Position numbers and translations under genes: made by a program
Origin: Crossaster papposus
Taxonomy: Eukaryota > Echinodermata > Asteroidea > Velatida > Solasteridae
NCBI GenBank assembly: GCA_037893245.1
Contig: JBAIAA010000745.1
Span: 310,001-374,000, forward strand
Direction: 5' to 3'
Length of the DNA stretch: 64,000 nucleotides
The notes under the pieces: model-generated
Told to the model about the DNA's origin: nothing
Seen by the model: only the letters and a program-made list of their open reading frames with translations
Databases searched by the model: none
Shown: positions 10,094 through 21,844 of the stretch, piece by piece
How the letters are laid out: the number at the start of each line of letters is the position of its first letter
Position numbering within the stretch: position 1 is the stretch's first letter

Positions 10094-10961
10094 GTACCCC
10101 AAAATGACCTGATTTCTCGTCATATTTGAAAAAGTGAAACTATTTTCCAACTTTATGAATAATTTTCTCATAAATCAAGTCAGATGTGATGAATTTAAGT
10201 CATTTTAGACTTGCTTTGAAGCAAAGGGAAAATACTACACCCCCAAACAAAATGTTACAAAAGTGGACACCTTGTGTTACGTCTACACTACTCATTTTTG
10301 GTGAGCTCTAACAAAATAAATGACATAAACAAGAAAGATATGACTTACAATTACTATTTCTCATGTTCTTTTATGCTACTTTATTAGCAAAGGGGTGTTA
10401 AATTATGTATTTATTAATGTGCAAGTTGCATACTTAAAACTACTCAATTTTTGTCACACATGTTACGTCCTAACTAGCCTTGCACGCCACCATGTTTTAT
10501 GAAATATCTAAAAAAATAAATAACTAATGTCACCAAATTTGGTATCATTCAATAGGTCTTTTTGTAACTCTCTAGTTTCAACCATCATTGACAAGAAAAA
10601 TAGTTCATTCTTCCCAAGAAAACTAAATCTTATAGGTGAAATGGCAAAATATGCACGTGTCCCAACCTGCTGGAATGACCCATATACATGTATGTACCGG
10701 TATGTAAAAATATACGCAAGCTTAAAATCTGAAAGGGTGACACATACAGTACATGTACGTACAGGTACAGTATTTCCTTTGAACAAAAAGTATCAGCAAA
10801 AGACATGAAAGAAATGGAAGAATCCATCTAGGAAAATCTGCCATCTTGAAAAAATATATTGGTCGTTTTCTCCCGTTGTTAAAATTTAGAGCTGAAATCC
10901 AAAGAGGCAAAAAGCAGATGTTGAAACACAATTGCTACATGTAGACAAAGTTCAAACTTAA
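10094..10961. other. Intron, no gene recognised
   Basis: Holds the scrambled motif at 10258-10285, and a TACATGTA-rich patch with paired frames at 10508-10931 that have no splice support. Confidence 0.4.
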
Positions 10962-11307
10962 AAGTACTGTATAATGTAGTACACCATTTGCAGAACAGCT
11001 ACCGAATAATTAATAAATATCTTACTTACAAGTACTTGAAAGTAAATAATGATTCTAGGCATCCAGCAAAATGATTGCGCCGAACGGCAATCGCGAAAAA
11101 ACAAACCGAACAAGAACAACTGCCCGACGCCGGTTAAAAACGAACGCCTTTTTTCTTGGCATCCATGATTGTAAAACTTCAAACAGGCGAGTAAAACGAT
11201 TTACCGTCCAGTTAAACGATTTACTGTTACTACAATGTATAAAATACAACCTCCCAAATCCACCCATTCCTGATAATTCACGCAATTACCAATGGTGTAT
11301 CCTACCT
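10962..11307 (-). mobile_element. TTAA-flanked MITE, copy 3 of 4
   Basis: TTAA at 10958-10961 and 11308-11311. The right TIR is AATGGTGTATCCTACCT; the left end is diverged (AGTACTGTATAATG then GTAGTACACCATT). Carries the same core GGCATCCAGCAAAATGATTG. Confidence 0.75.
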
Positions 11308-11311
11308 TTAA

Positions 11312-11978
11312 TCTATTCAAAAATTTACCAGTAATGACCTCAGAATGAGGTGGTCAGTATACAGGATGACCTCACTGTCCTCACAGGACTTAGTATTAGA
11401 ATTAGGCCATTACAGAAATAGATGTCACAATATTATGACAGTGAATATTGTTTAACAATACAATGAGGCTCTGATCAGGAGTGTCAAGTTAGTGTCAATT
11501 TCCATTGAAGTTGACCTGCACTGTATGACAATAGTCAGATTCTTTGGAGCTGTCATAGTATGGTACAAATGCCAGATCCCTTTTTTTTAATTTTTAATTC
11601 CAATGGAACCAATATTTTTGTTGGTACTAAATGCATCTTACCGGTAGGAATCTGCAGTGAATCTGCAGAAAACCTACACTTGTACTGTACAAGTATACGG
11701 TATTATGAAGACCTTGCTCGCTGCTGACAGACATTTCCGAACTTGAACTTGGCGTGTTTATGCGTCATCCGTTTTGAATTTAGGGAAAACTTTGCATTTA
11801 TATACTTCATCCGGAGCGAACTGGTTAAAGACATGATCAAATGACTGTACGTACCATAGTCAATATGTTTGAAATGTCAAAAAAGCTCTTGAACAATTTG
11901 ACAGCCCACACAAGATTATCACAAGATAGGAAAAAAAAAGGGGGAACAATTTATAAACATTACATGTATATGACTTAC
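11312..11978. other. Intron, no gene recognised
   Basis: Includes at 11712-11732 the phrase CCTTGCTCGCTGCTGACAGA, also present next to the hAT-like element at 5262-5281, so it is part of some wider repeat. Confidence 0.4.
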
Positions 11979-12093
11979 ATAAAATCTCCAAGATGTTGAC
12001 CAGCGTCAGGCCATCTGAGATGCTCTTCCGCAGGTCGCCAACAGGCCTGGACCGGTGCTTCTTGAGAATGCCATTCAACCAGGTCGTGTGCTC
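11979..12093 (-). CDS. CH-domain exon 1 (first helices)
   Basis: 115 bp. Donor TAT/GTAAGT is perfect. The proposed acceptor is CTGATCTGGCAG, giving a phase-0 start and phase-1 end. The peptide reads EHTTWLNGILKKHRSR, then PVGDLRKSISDGLTLVNILEIL. The WxNxxLKK...DL---I-DGL-L--ILEI pattern is the N-terminal half of a CH domain (compare W(A/V)N..L....DL..D..DGV.LA..IEI in NAV proteins and DIXDC1). An alternative reading starts at an ATG at 12193-12195 in the same frame, which would make this a first exon with 34 extra residues. The phase-0 exon at 23116-23340 ending KECE fits directly in front, which favours the spliced start. CH domains of this class link signalling to actin or microtubules. Confidence 0.82.
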
Positions 12094-12834
12094 CTGCCAG
12101 ATCAGATAATAAGATACGTTGTGATTGTGGTCCACGCATTCTGTTGACGCGTTTGGCTGTGCCGTGAAACCCAACCGTTTAGCCAATGAAATCATTATTG
12201 CAGGTTTTGATATTGGGTTCCCAGCATTGCTTTAATAAGTGCAATGAGGTCTTGAGCATTTCTCAATACGTGTTATTTATAAGGATTTCAAGTAGACTTT
12301 AAATGTTCCATCCTGACGTTGAAGCAAGAATCTGCTAAAAATTCTTTTGGCAAATAAACAGGCACGATCTGATGATCATGGCATTGATCCGAATAATAAA
12401 TTATTAGTATACAGTATACAGTACATATCGTGTACTGTATGATACAAGGATCGAGCACACACATATAATTCTAGGCATTGTGTTGAACTGTTGATGGTTA
12501 CAAGAGAGGTGAGTAATTTGAAAGGATTAAACCCTATTGCCTGCTGATTACGGAATGACCTTTGACAAAAACACTATTATTGTTGTTATTCAAGAACAAA
12601 CAATTAGGGGTCAGCCAGGCATGGGAATGTTTGGGGGAATGGAAAGGGGAACCTTGGCATCCTGCCCAATCTTAAAATAATTCAGAACTACAGTATGCTT
12701 TCATTGCGCATTCATTGCACATAATATTGAGGCAGTTCACAATGAGAGAAATCTGTTCACTTGACATCTATAACCCTCATTAAAATGAAAAAAGTTTCAA
12801 CAAAGGAAGGGATGTACTGGTACATACATATGTA
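12094..12834. other. Intron, no gene recognised
   Basis: Unique-looking AT-rich sequence, with short GTATACAGTATACAGTAC repeats near 12410. If the alternative start is used, 12094-12195 would be coding. Confidence 0.4.
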
Positions 12835-14067
12835 CAGCGTTCTAGCTAGGCATTAAATAGCGAAAAGTTCTGACACGCTATAATTCCTCCGATACGCTAT
12901 CGATACGCTTTAAAAATATTAACTTATAATTTTTTTTTTATAACGATTTCTCTGTGTTAAATTGTGGATCAATTATTTGTTTTCATATTGTAACAAAACA
13001 TTGTGCAGCGCGATGCCATACGTCATAAGTCAGCTTACCAAATCACGCCGTAGTTGTCACCAACACAGCAAAACGATTATGATCGGTGTGTGGTTACAAG
13101 CAAGCAAGTTGCCCAACTCGACATGTACGTAATTATACATGTACATGTACACGTACACGCGCGCTGCCTCACACAACCCCCACATGCGATACATCTTTGA
13201 CATAACAGATAATGCACATGGCCATGTGGGTGCAGGTTGGCTGCATGTCGTGAATCAGGTTACCACTGAAAATCGGCCAAGCACCAGTCAAAATCTGGGA
13301 TTTTTTTCATGGGCGCTGTTGTTGCGCTGTGCCGACGATTTGGCATGGTTTGAGAGAGCGGGGGAAAGGGACTCGGGAAGGGGAGGGGGTTGGGGCGGAC
13401 GGGAGCAATTTTTAATGGGAACATTTTATTTTTCTAAATAGATCCAAAACAGAGAATCCTTAAAAAAAAGAGGAGGTTTTAGGGAGGATGTCAATTCTAT
13501 CTATACCACAGGGACAAAAAGGCGGACGGGGATGATGGGTTGAGCATTTTGTTCTACCGAGGCCCAATTAAATAAAATAAAACACCAAAACAAAATTAAA
13601 ATTAGTACTCTGAGTCTGTGTGTTTTCTTAGTAACTGATTAACACTCTCATTTTGTAAAACCATCCCTGTAATTTCTATTAAAAAAAATTTAAAAAAAAA
13701 ATTAAAAAAAAAAAAATAAAAATTCATTTTACAATAAAACCACTGATGACCAACTGAAAACTTTGTTGTTTATTTGTATTTATTTGCCTACAGATTTGTT
13801 ATCACAAAAAAAAGAGTCACAAAATATTATGTGGACTAACTTATAATAAGGCAGTTTCTGCATTGGGTTTAAAATAATTCAGATGAATGTATAGGGTTAC
13901 CAACTTTCTCTGAGTGGCCTAGATTGCACCAGAGAGCATCTACGGCTTCAAAATTTTCAGGGGCCCTTCAGCGGGCCCCGGACCCCACGCCGTAAAGGCT
14001 TCGCGCTCGCAAATTTCACGTTTCAGAAATGCCCCTACCCTATAATTTTTTCCTAGCTAGAACCCTG
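12835..14067. mobile_element. hAT-like non-autonomous element, copy 2, with exact 8-bp TSD
   Basis: TIRs CAGCGTTCTAGCTAGG and CCTAGCTAGAACCCTG (inverted) enclose 1233 bp. Both flanks read CATATGTA, an exact 8-bp target duplication, as expected for hAT. No transposase frame; the longest frame (13139-13441) is Gly/Arg-rich and unsupported. Contains an A-rich tract at about 13680-13735. Confidence 0.85.
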
Positions 14068-14223
14068 CATATGTACGGTACATGCGTCTACTTTTTGAAG
14101 GCATACATGTACATAGTTACTAGTAGCTATTAAAAACACTATGCTATAAGAGTTCTCCAAAAAATATCTAGTTGAATTTGAGTTATTTACTTAAAAAATG
14201 TAATGGGGCAAAAATAGCATTAC

Positions 14224-14362
14224 ATGGGGCGAGTTGATTTTTCTCCGTCTCGCCTTTTTTTTTTTTTTAATTTCGCCCTAAAGCCACTTCGCCCCATAGT
14301 TTTTTTCACCTACGGTACTTGTAATAACGTACTGTATATTGACTCAAACCAACTCGCCCCAT
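14224..14362. mobile_element. Short palindromic MITE
   Basis: Perfect 13-bp inverted ends ATGGGGCGAGTTG, 139 bp, plus an inner imperfect echo (ACTTCGCCCCAT). Confidence 0.6.
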
Positions 14363-14748
14363 AACATGTACAGTACATCACAGGACTAAGTTTTTGTGAC
14401 AAATATATACTTTTTACCCCTGTCTGCATGTAAAATTGTGTAAATCAATCCCTTTGGCTTGATGATTGATCTATGTACATGTATTTAAGTGCGTTAGTAG
14501 ATATCCTAAAAACTCTGGTTTTGAATCCTAAGGATCCACACAATGAACATTTCAAAATGGAGGACTGGACACTCATGAAGCTCCATGGATCACTGGAACA
14601 AACACATGTGTATGGACTAAAACTTGTCACCATGATAACATGAAACAAAAATTTTGTTAAAAAGTGATTGTGTGCATAATTTATATTGATAGTGGGTGTC
14701 ATATTCAAATAGTGGACATTGAACAATATAGGACAATATTTCCAAAAA

Positions 14749-15629
14749 TGTGACCCGCTCCAGGAAAAGGTGACGTAAGTCGCAAAAACTAAAAATAGAG
14801 TTACATGTACCGGTATGTATACATGTACATGTTATTGAAAAGTCCAGGATATGTATTTATAAGCTTTCATTTGGTACATAGTATCGTTTGTGTTAATTCC
14901 TATCGTTTGTATATTGTCTGTCTTATGATTGTCTGTGTCAGGCTGTTCTCTACAAGCCTCGGTTTATTTAAACAGCCCCAAACCGTTCACCCCTTCAATA
15001 ATCTCTAGTTTACTGTTTTAGATTTTGTGTTTTTTTTGCATATTTTTTTTTGTTTATTTAAAAATCTAACCTATAACTTGCTTTGTGAAAAGTTTGGAAA
15101 TAAACGTTTCGAATAATAATAATAAAGTTCCATAGCTCCTCCCGTTTCAGTGATATGACGTTTTTGCATATTAATGGTTCCATAGAATTCAAAATACACA
15201 ACTAAGAAAACAGGCTTTGAAACACAACTAAGAAAACAGGCTTCGAAACACAACAAAATATATTAAAAAAAATTGGAACCATGCACTCTTAAAAGGTTTC
15301 GTTGCACTTTATTTATCAATTTCTAGCTTTTTGTTAATTAAATCTGAAACTTTAGATATTAAAGATGTCATTAAAACCCTAACCCTCTAGGGTATTTTGG
15401 CTAGAAACCCTGCCAAACGCAACAGATTGCATACTTTGTCACATTGTGCAGAGTCCAGCAAGGTCAAGCAGTCACCACAGATGCACTGTGCTGGATTTGG
15501 CAGGGTTAGGGTCAAGACCAAAAATGAAAATCTAATTTTGACAAAAATATTTACCCAATTAAATTTAACAGGCCATTACTCATAAATGCAAAGCGCGACT
15601 TATGTCACCTTTTCCTGGAGCGGGTCACA
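14749..15629. mobile_element. TIR element with 35-bp ends
   Basis: Starts TGTGACCCGCTCCAGG, AAAAGGTGACGTAAGTCGC and ends with the reverse complement carrying one change. 881 bp. Inside is a tandem duplication of ACACAACTAAGAAAACAGGC (15197-15243). No transposase. The superfamily is not clear because no target duplication stands out. Confidence 0.75.
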
Positions 15630-15689
15630 AATGCATAGAGTTGCACTTTTGAAATTTTTTGCAATACATGTAGTAGGAGCGGGCATTCG

Positions 15690-16390
15690 AACGTGTACTG
15701 TAGTGGCCTATCTCGTCGAATACGACGATGTACATGTAGCACGTTGTCTAGCCGCACGACGATTCTCCCAATCAGCAATATGTGCAGCACTCTAAGCAGA
15801 ACGGCCAAGATGCACAGCAGATCGCCAACGAGTGCGGTCCTGCACCACAGTCTGCCAGGAGCTGTACATGTAACTGGGATTTGGAAAGTCCGCAGATCAC
15901 GATTTAGGACATCCTTGTAGCAGAGCTTTGGGCGACCAAGGGGGCAAGGAGCATGAGCCATGTCCCGAAGAAGATGTCCTTTGGCAGTCGACCATCCTCC
16001 TGTCTACAGACATGACCAGACCAACGAAGGCTGCGAGCTGACAGTATACCGGTATGTCGTTGAGTCCCGTGAGTTCAAGAATGGCAGGGTTTGGTCTTGC
16101 CAGGAGATGCAAAGAATTGAAGGGAACTGGAAAGCGTTTAGTCGACGTTCCTGGCGGCAATAGGTCGGCCATGGCTCACTGCAGTAGAGTACCGGTAGCA
16201 CACTCAGCACATAGGACGCATCGGATCTTTAACTTGAGAGAGCCTGGTTGTCCCAAAAACGAGAACGGAGTCAGCCAAAGGTGGTTGCAGCCCTACCTAT
16301 TAGTTCGGCATCCAGGGAGTTGGTGCTGGTACCGGTAACTGTGGAACCCAGATACTAAAATTTGTTGACCGCGCTTAGAGCTGTGCCATT
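15690..16390 (-). pseudogene. Decayed 3' end of a LINE reverse transcriptase
   Basis: Minus-strand frames in sequence give AELIGRAATTFG near 16290, then SEPWPTYCRQERRLNAFQF, then LRWSGHVCRQEDGRLPKDI, then GRPKLCYKDVLNRDLRTF, then CRTALVGD. This is the familiar LINE C-terminus pattern: a W-T-Y-x-R-QERRLNAFH block, a LRW-GHV-RM-D-R-PK block and a GRP-RYKDV-KRDL block. Several frameshifts and stops separate them, so it is a fossil fragment; the upstream RT core is absent. Clade (RTE, CR1 or L2) cannot be settled from this tail. Confidence 0.75.
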
Positions 16391-17480
16391 GATGGAGATC
16401 ACAAACCTATAAACTAACCTCTGGGTGTTTGTATAGCCCAATAGTCGAGGTGCAATGAAGACGTCATTCAACCTACATGTAGGCTAGTATACAGGCGTTT
16501 GTACAAATATTTTTGACTATTTCTACACATCCCCACTGCAATTTTTTAATCCTACACAACTGTACCTCTTTTAATTTTTTCTGGCTACTCAGTCTGTACG
16601 TCACTTGATTAAATTCCTGAACATCCGTCGGAGAAAAACGTCGTGCTATCGCAGGACTCATGTTTGTCACAGAAAACAGCAATGAACACTCGATAAAAAC
16701 TCAAAAAGCAAGTCTTGCACAAAGCGCACCCCTGCGTTATAGACCCAACAAAGTGCGTATACTTCATGAAGGCAATGTCACCCGAAAAATTATTTAGGTT
16801 ATCTATAGCTTGTACTGGTACAATGTACACAGGGCCGGCCTGCATTAGTTCAAACAACTAAGTTTTAGTTTTGTTTGCTCAATTCAAGTGGCTTTTTTAT
16901 TATCATGGAGTACTTATCACGTCTGCTGTTGAAATAAGTTGTGTACACACATTGGGGAAAAAAAAATTAGCACTGATGAAATTTGAAAAAAGGAACGAGA
17001 AATGTGCTTCGTCTGTTCACCGACTCTTAAAATGAAGTCAGGTAATAAGATACCGGTAGTGTCGATATTGAGCCCCCAATGCAACACTCCTTTTCTTTTT
17101 ACTGTGAGGGGTATTGTACTTTTGCATAGAGCTCATACACGTTTTCTGTGAGTATAAATGTTTGCTCGTTTGTGTATTAACTCAATACACAGTACACATG
17201 AATTTCTGAATTTGGCTTCCTTCTTTGGAGTAACCTAATTACAATATGCACCAGTTTGGGTCATAATTCATGTAAACAGCCTTTTTGTGCAATACATTGT
17301 AAATGTACAATAAGGTAAATCATATTGCAGATAACTATTACATTTCATTTACTGCACACAAATCCTGTCAGCATGTGCACATGCACACAAGCTCCACTGC
17401 TAACATGTTCAATCTCTAAATTGTCTAAAAAGGTGGATTATATCTTTTTCCAGCTAAACAATAAAGACTTAACATCTCCT
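16391..17480. other. Intron, no gene recognised
   Basis: Short frames only; no splice-bounded exon or repeat family seen. Confidence 0.4.
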
Positions 17481-17487
17481 CATAATG

Positions 17488-19190
17488 AGGGTTTTTTTTC
17501 TTCGAGTTTCGAGTTTCGAGTTGACTTTTCGAGTTTCGAGTTGACTTTTCGAGTTTCGAGTTGACTTTTCGAGTTTCGAGTTGACTTTTCGAGTTTCGAG
17601 TTGACTTTTCGAGTTTCGAGTTGAATTTTCGAGCTTGGTGTTTTTCAAAAACAGTTAATTGATTTGTCATTCAAAAGAGGGGCTATTTCTCCCTCCCATT
17701 TTGTTTGTGGACTTTTTCTGGCATTTTCTCCCAGTATATATATGTTTCCACCAAGTGGTCCACACAGTTCAAGGCTGAATTGTTTACTGCAGTTATGGCT
17801 GCAGCTGAACATCTTCAAGAAAACTCAATTAAAAGATCATTAAAAAAATTCACTTGCAATATTATTTTAATATAGAATCAGCTAACATGTTCATTAAATC
17901 AGTGTAGACATGTTCACCAAATCAGTGTAGACAGGTTTGTATCCTCTGAAACCTATTTTTTTATGTACAAGTGGACCACACAGCGGGAAATGATACAGGT
18001 GTCACGTAGCACCCTTTTTGTGTTGTTTTTCACCCACCCCTTTGCATTGAACCCCTTTTGTGGTCCCCCACCCCTTCCATCCCAGGAAGGTAGTGTACAC
18101 CATTTACTTAATTATTATAAATTACCTTACTTCACTGTCAGTGAACATTGTAGAACATCCTGTGAAATCACAGCATCAGGTGTGATGTGTTTCTCAAGAA
18201 AAGTTGAATTTGTTTTCAATTTGTAATGATTGCCGACCGACCGGCAATCATTGTAAATACCAGACTATTTTCAAACACTTAATTCCCTCAATTTATTAAA
18301 TTTAGTTAGTCCACATTATAATTATTTGCAATATGTTTTACATCAGTGGATAGGTCGGGTTTCCCGACGTGATAATTCCCTTAGATCTATACATTGCTAC
18401 ATGTATGTTTTGTTTAATTAAAGGAAGTCACGGAACCAGACTACCAAAAACAGCAATAATGTTCTTGGTCAGTTTTCCAGGACCAATTAACACAAATCAT
18501 TAAAAACAGGATATTGTAACAATATTTACTATAAATATGATCCCCCTAAACCAATCAAATTAAAAAATAAATACAAAAAAACAACATACAGTATGGTGCA
18601 TTCTGTATGTATACACCTTAAACTCCTTGGTGAAAAGAAATTTCATAAGACTGTGTAACCAGGATTATTTTCTAAAACCATCATGTTTTTATGTACCAGT
18701 ATAAAAGTACATGTGTACATTGGTACCCACTTTTGTGTTGCTGTTCCACCCTTCCTCCCACCCCCCTCCACCATCTCAGATATTCCACAGGGGCACCAGG
18801 AATGTGTTAGTTAAAAGCATTTAGGAAAGCTTGGGCCACAAAGGAATGTAAAGAGGTCAACTCGAAACTCGAAAAGTCAACTCGAAACTCGGAAAGTCAA
18901 CTCAAAACTCGAAAAGTCAACTCGAAACTCGAAAAGTCAACTCGAAACTCGAAAAGTCAACTCGAAACTCGAAAAGTCAACTCGAAACTCGAAAAGTCAA
19001 CTCGAAACTCGAAAAGTCAACTCGAAACTCGAAAAGTCAACTCGAAACTCGAAAAGTCAACTCGAAACTCGAAAAGTCAACTCGAAACTCAAAAAGTCAA
19101 CTCGAAACTCAAAAAGTCAACTCGAAACTCGAAAAGTCAACTCGAAACTCGAAAAGTCAACTCGAAACTTGAAGAAAAGTGACACTCCCT
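17488..19190. mobile_element. Foldback (TU/FB-like) element ended by inverted 20-bp minisatellites
   Basis: Left edge AGGGTTTTTTTTC, then about 6.7 units of TTTTCGAGTTTCGAGTTGAC (17501-17634). Right edge is about 15.7 units of the reverse complement GTCAACTCGAAACTCGAAAA (18857-19173), then GAAGAAAAGTGACACTCCCT. Flanks are CATAATG and AATAATG, a likely 7-8-bp target duplication. The interior (17635-18856) has no ORF of note but has a central palindrome at 18225-18252. Terminal inverted repeats built of short direct repeats define foldback elements such as Drosophila FB and sea-urchin TU. Confidence 0.8.
18225..18252. repeat. Hairpin in the centre of the foldback element
   Basis: Perfect 11-bp arms AATGATTGCCG around a 6-base loop ACCGAC. 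Confidence 0.8.
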
Positions 19191-19197
19191 AATAATG

Positions 19198-19785
19198 CTC
19201 CACAAAGAAGCTTATTATGTGTAATAACTCTGGGCATCACAACTATAATGATGACAGCTACATCATGTACAGTATACCCTACTATTTGTTACTACAGGTA
19301 ATTTAAAACATGACCAATGGAAGGACACACAAAGCCCTCTCCCTCCCAATGCCCATGGTCTTTAATCAGTCTGCATGGCCAGCTTGATGAATGGCCTACC
19401 TACATACAGTACATCTATTGTTGGTATTGATCTAAATGAATAAGAAAAAAGGGCTTATGGAATGGCCACAAGTCCTTCTCTGGGGAGCAACCAGAAAAAC
19501 AGTTTCAAGGTTCCTGAGGAAAGATTGGTGTCATCAACAATCAATGAACAGCCAGAAGATGCCCTATGAGCTACTGACTTGCACACACGTATATTTATGT
19601 ACCATACATGTACTGGTACCTGTAGGCTGCAAGCAAAACTTGCCAATTACTGAAGTGTTTTGTAGCAAAGCATGGAATACGTCTAGCTAAAGAGATACTG
19701 TACTGTACAATGTATACCGAGGTACACGTTGTACATAAAGTGTACCAGGTACAAATGTACAAAGTGTGCCAAATTTTTTAAAGAA
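19198..19785. other. Intron, no gene recognised
   Basis: Frames at 19436-19690 lack splice support. Many GTAC-containing words at 19690-19770. Confidence 0.4.
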
Positions 19786-19901
19786 GGGAATTTATGTGGT
19801 TGACCGGTTTCAAACGTACGTTGAACACAATGTTCAGGCCCATGAGACAGTTTTAAACGTACACGCCTGTACATTTACCGGCCAACCACATTTTTATTCC
19901 C
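19786..19901. mobile_element. Short inverted-repeat element
   Basis: The left arm GGGAATTTATGTGGTTGACC mirrors the right arm (reversed GGGAATAAAAATGTGGTTGG). Total 116 bp. Confidence 0.55.
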
Positions 19902-20488
19902 ATTCATAAATATCCTTTCGGTCAACAAATACAAACTTTTCAGTCCAAAAGTTAAAAACAAACTTTCCAATGATTTTGTTTAACAAATTCTCTTCGTGGT
20001 TTTCAAAACACTCTTAAAAAGCTAGATAATGGAACATCCAGCTGGAGGAATAAGATGTAAACAACTACTTTTTTGGACATTGGTGGACGTTGCACATAGT
20101 GCATGATGTCGCGCCGAGCTGTGGCAAATGCGTTGTGAATTTAGGACCATGAAATACTGACTCAAAGGTACATGCGCATGCCTACGTGATGATTGTGAAC
20201 ATTCAACCGATAAAGCGGTAAAAGGCACTGAATTTTATACAAACTGTACAATACATGTACCTCAAATTTCATGCGACACTGGAAGTGTTTAAACCTACCA
20301 GCCAGCCATTTCTTTATCATCTGTTTAGAACCAGCCACGTGATGGGCTCTAGACAAATGGGAATGGGTAAACTGTTATTTATCCTCCCCAGTTGTTTACA
20401 AACCCACCAGATTTTTTTGAGGATTTTTGCAGGAATGAGGCAGGTACAGGTAAGTGCGCACACACTTGTACAACCCAGGCAATGTTGC
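19902..20488. other. Intron, no gene recognised
   Basis: Overlapping short frames on both strands (20022-20523) are unsupported. Confidence 0.35.
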
Positions 20489-20492
20489 TTAA

Positions 20493-20906
20493 CCCTAACC
20501 ACCCTGAGTCCATCAAAATCCATTTCCTGTTTTGGAGGATTTCAGCGGATTCAGGATACCTCCATATTGAACCAACTGGAGGAGTGTGATGGATTGATGA
20601 TTTAAAGCCCAGCGTTACTGCAGGAGTGTGATGGATTCAGGATACAGAAATTCAGGTGATGGACTGTATTGGACTCTATGGAGAAATGCACTGCAATTTT
20701 TTGTATGCCACCTAGGTATCCTGAATCCGTCACAGTCCATCAAACCTTTGCTGGTGGAGTATGATGGACCCAGGATCTCTCCAGAATGCATACTGGTGGA
20801 GTCTGATAGACTCAGGAACACCAGCAGTTTTTGCAAACCAAAATTGGTGGACTGTGGCGGAATCAGGATACTGTACTTTCTAGTAAAAGCCGTGAGGGAG
20901 TTAGGG
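20493..20906. mobile_element. TTAA-flanked element with internal GGAGTGTGATGGATTCAGG repeats
   Basis: TTAA at 20489-20492 and 20907-20910. Ends CCCTAACCACCCTGAG and, reversed, CCCTAACTCCCTCACGG. The interior has five or six degenerate direct copies of a GGAGTNTGATGGATTCAGGATA motif and one inverted copy (20717-20746). Its right TTAA is also the left TTAA of the next element. Confidence 0.65.
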
Positions 20907-20910
20907 TTAA

Positions 20911-21208
20911 AGATATGATGGTAATTGCTTGAATTATTATGAATGGGTTGATTTCGGGGGTTGTATTTTATAGTAAATATTGTTTAGCTGACCTGTCCGA
21001 GGTAAATTACAATCATGGATACTAAGAAAAGCCAGAAAAACGTCATTTTTGTTTTAAATTTAATTGTTTAGAACAATTAAAGGATACCTAGCGCAATCAT
21101 TTTGCTGGATACCTACAATCATTATTTACTTTGAAATAAGAAAGATATTTCTTAATAATTCGGTAGTACATATTTTTGGTATCTATAGACAAAAGGTGTA
21201 TCCTACAT
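20911..21208 (+). mobile_element. TTAA-flanked MITE, copy 4 of 4
   Basis: Same family as 5806-6138. Left TTAA is shared with the preceding element, right one decayed to TCAA (21209-21212). The left TIR has decayed; the right end GGTGTATCCTACAT is clear. Confidence 0.7.
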
Positions 21209-21212
21209 TCAA

Positions 21213-21842
21213 GTTACCACAATTTGGCTTTTCAAACAGTTTAATTACAATGTACATATACAAAGATAAATACACAGTACCGGTATTAGAAAACTTAGGA
21301 AGGATCTTACTGAATATTCCCAGTGGTTTAAGGACTAAGTATCATCCTCCCATTACATATGCAACCTGTTTTCTTAGTTAATTTGTTAACTCTCTGCTAA
21401 TGCTGTGTAGTTTGTATACATTATTTATGAGTTTTAGCCTAGTATACACTGTAGGCCCATCTTTAAAATGTAATTCTTATTTAATTTATTATTTATATTA
21501 ACTTCGTAATTCTCAAATCACAGGGCCTTGTGCTTGTGACCTGCACTATCTTGGACTTTGATTTAATATGGTTTTATGACCTCATCGGTCTGTAACAAAG
21601 TTACCAGAACAATTTGTTTGGCTGAAGAAAAGCAAAAGCACAGGCCCCCTCCCTTGGTCTATTAATTTAAAGATTAAACACCAACCCTAGTAAATGCAAC
21701 ATAATGCACCAATGGTAAAAAGTTATTGCATTTAGCAGACAACGCATGCATTTTGTTGCACCGGTAGCGGACTTGCTGGTCGGTACACCAGCATATAACC
21801 CTACCAGATGCAACATAATCTACTGTTGCATGTTGTTGCATT
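21213..21842. other. Intron, no gene recognised
   Basis: AT-rich. Two TGCAACATAAT words near 21700-21810; no frame or repeat with support. Confidence 0.35.
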
Positions 21843-21844
21843 TA

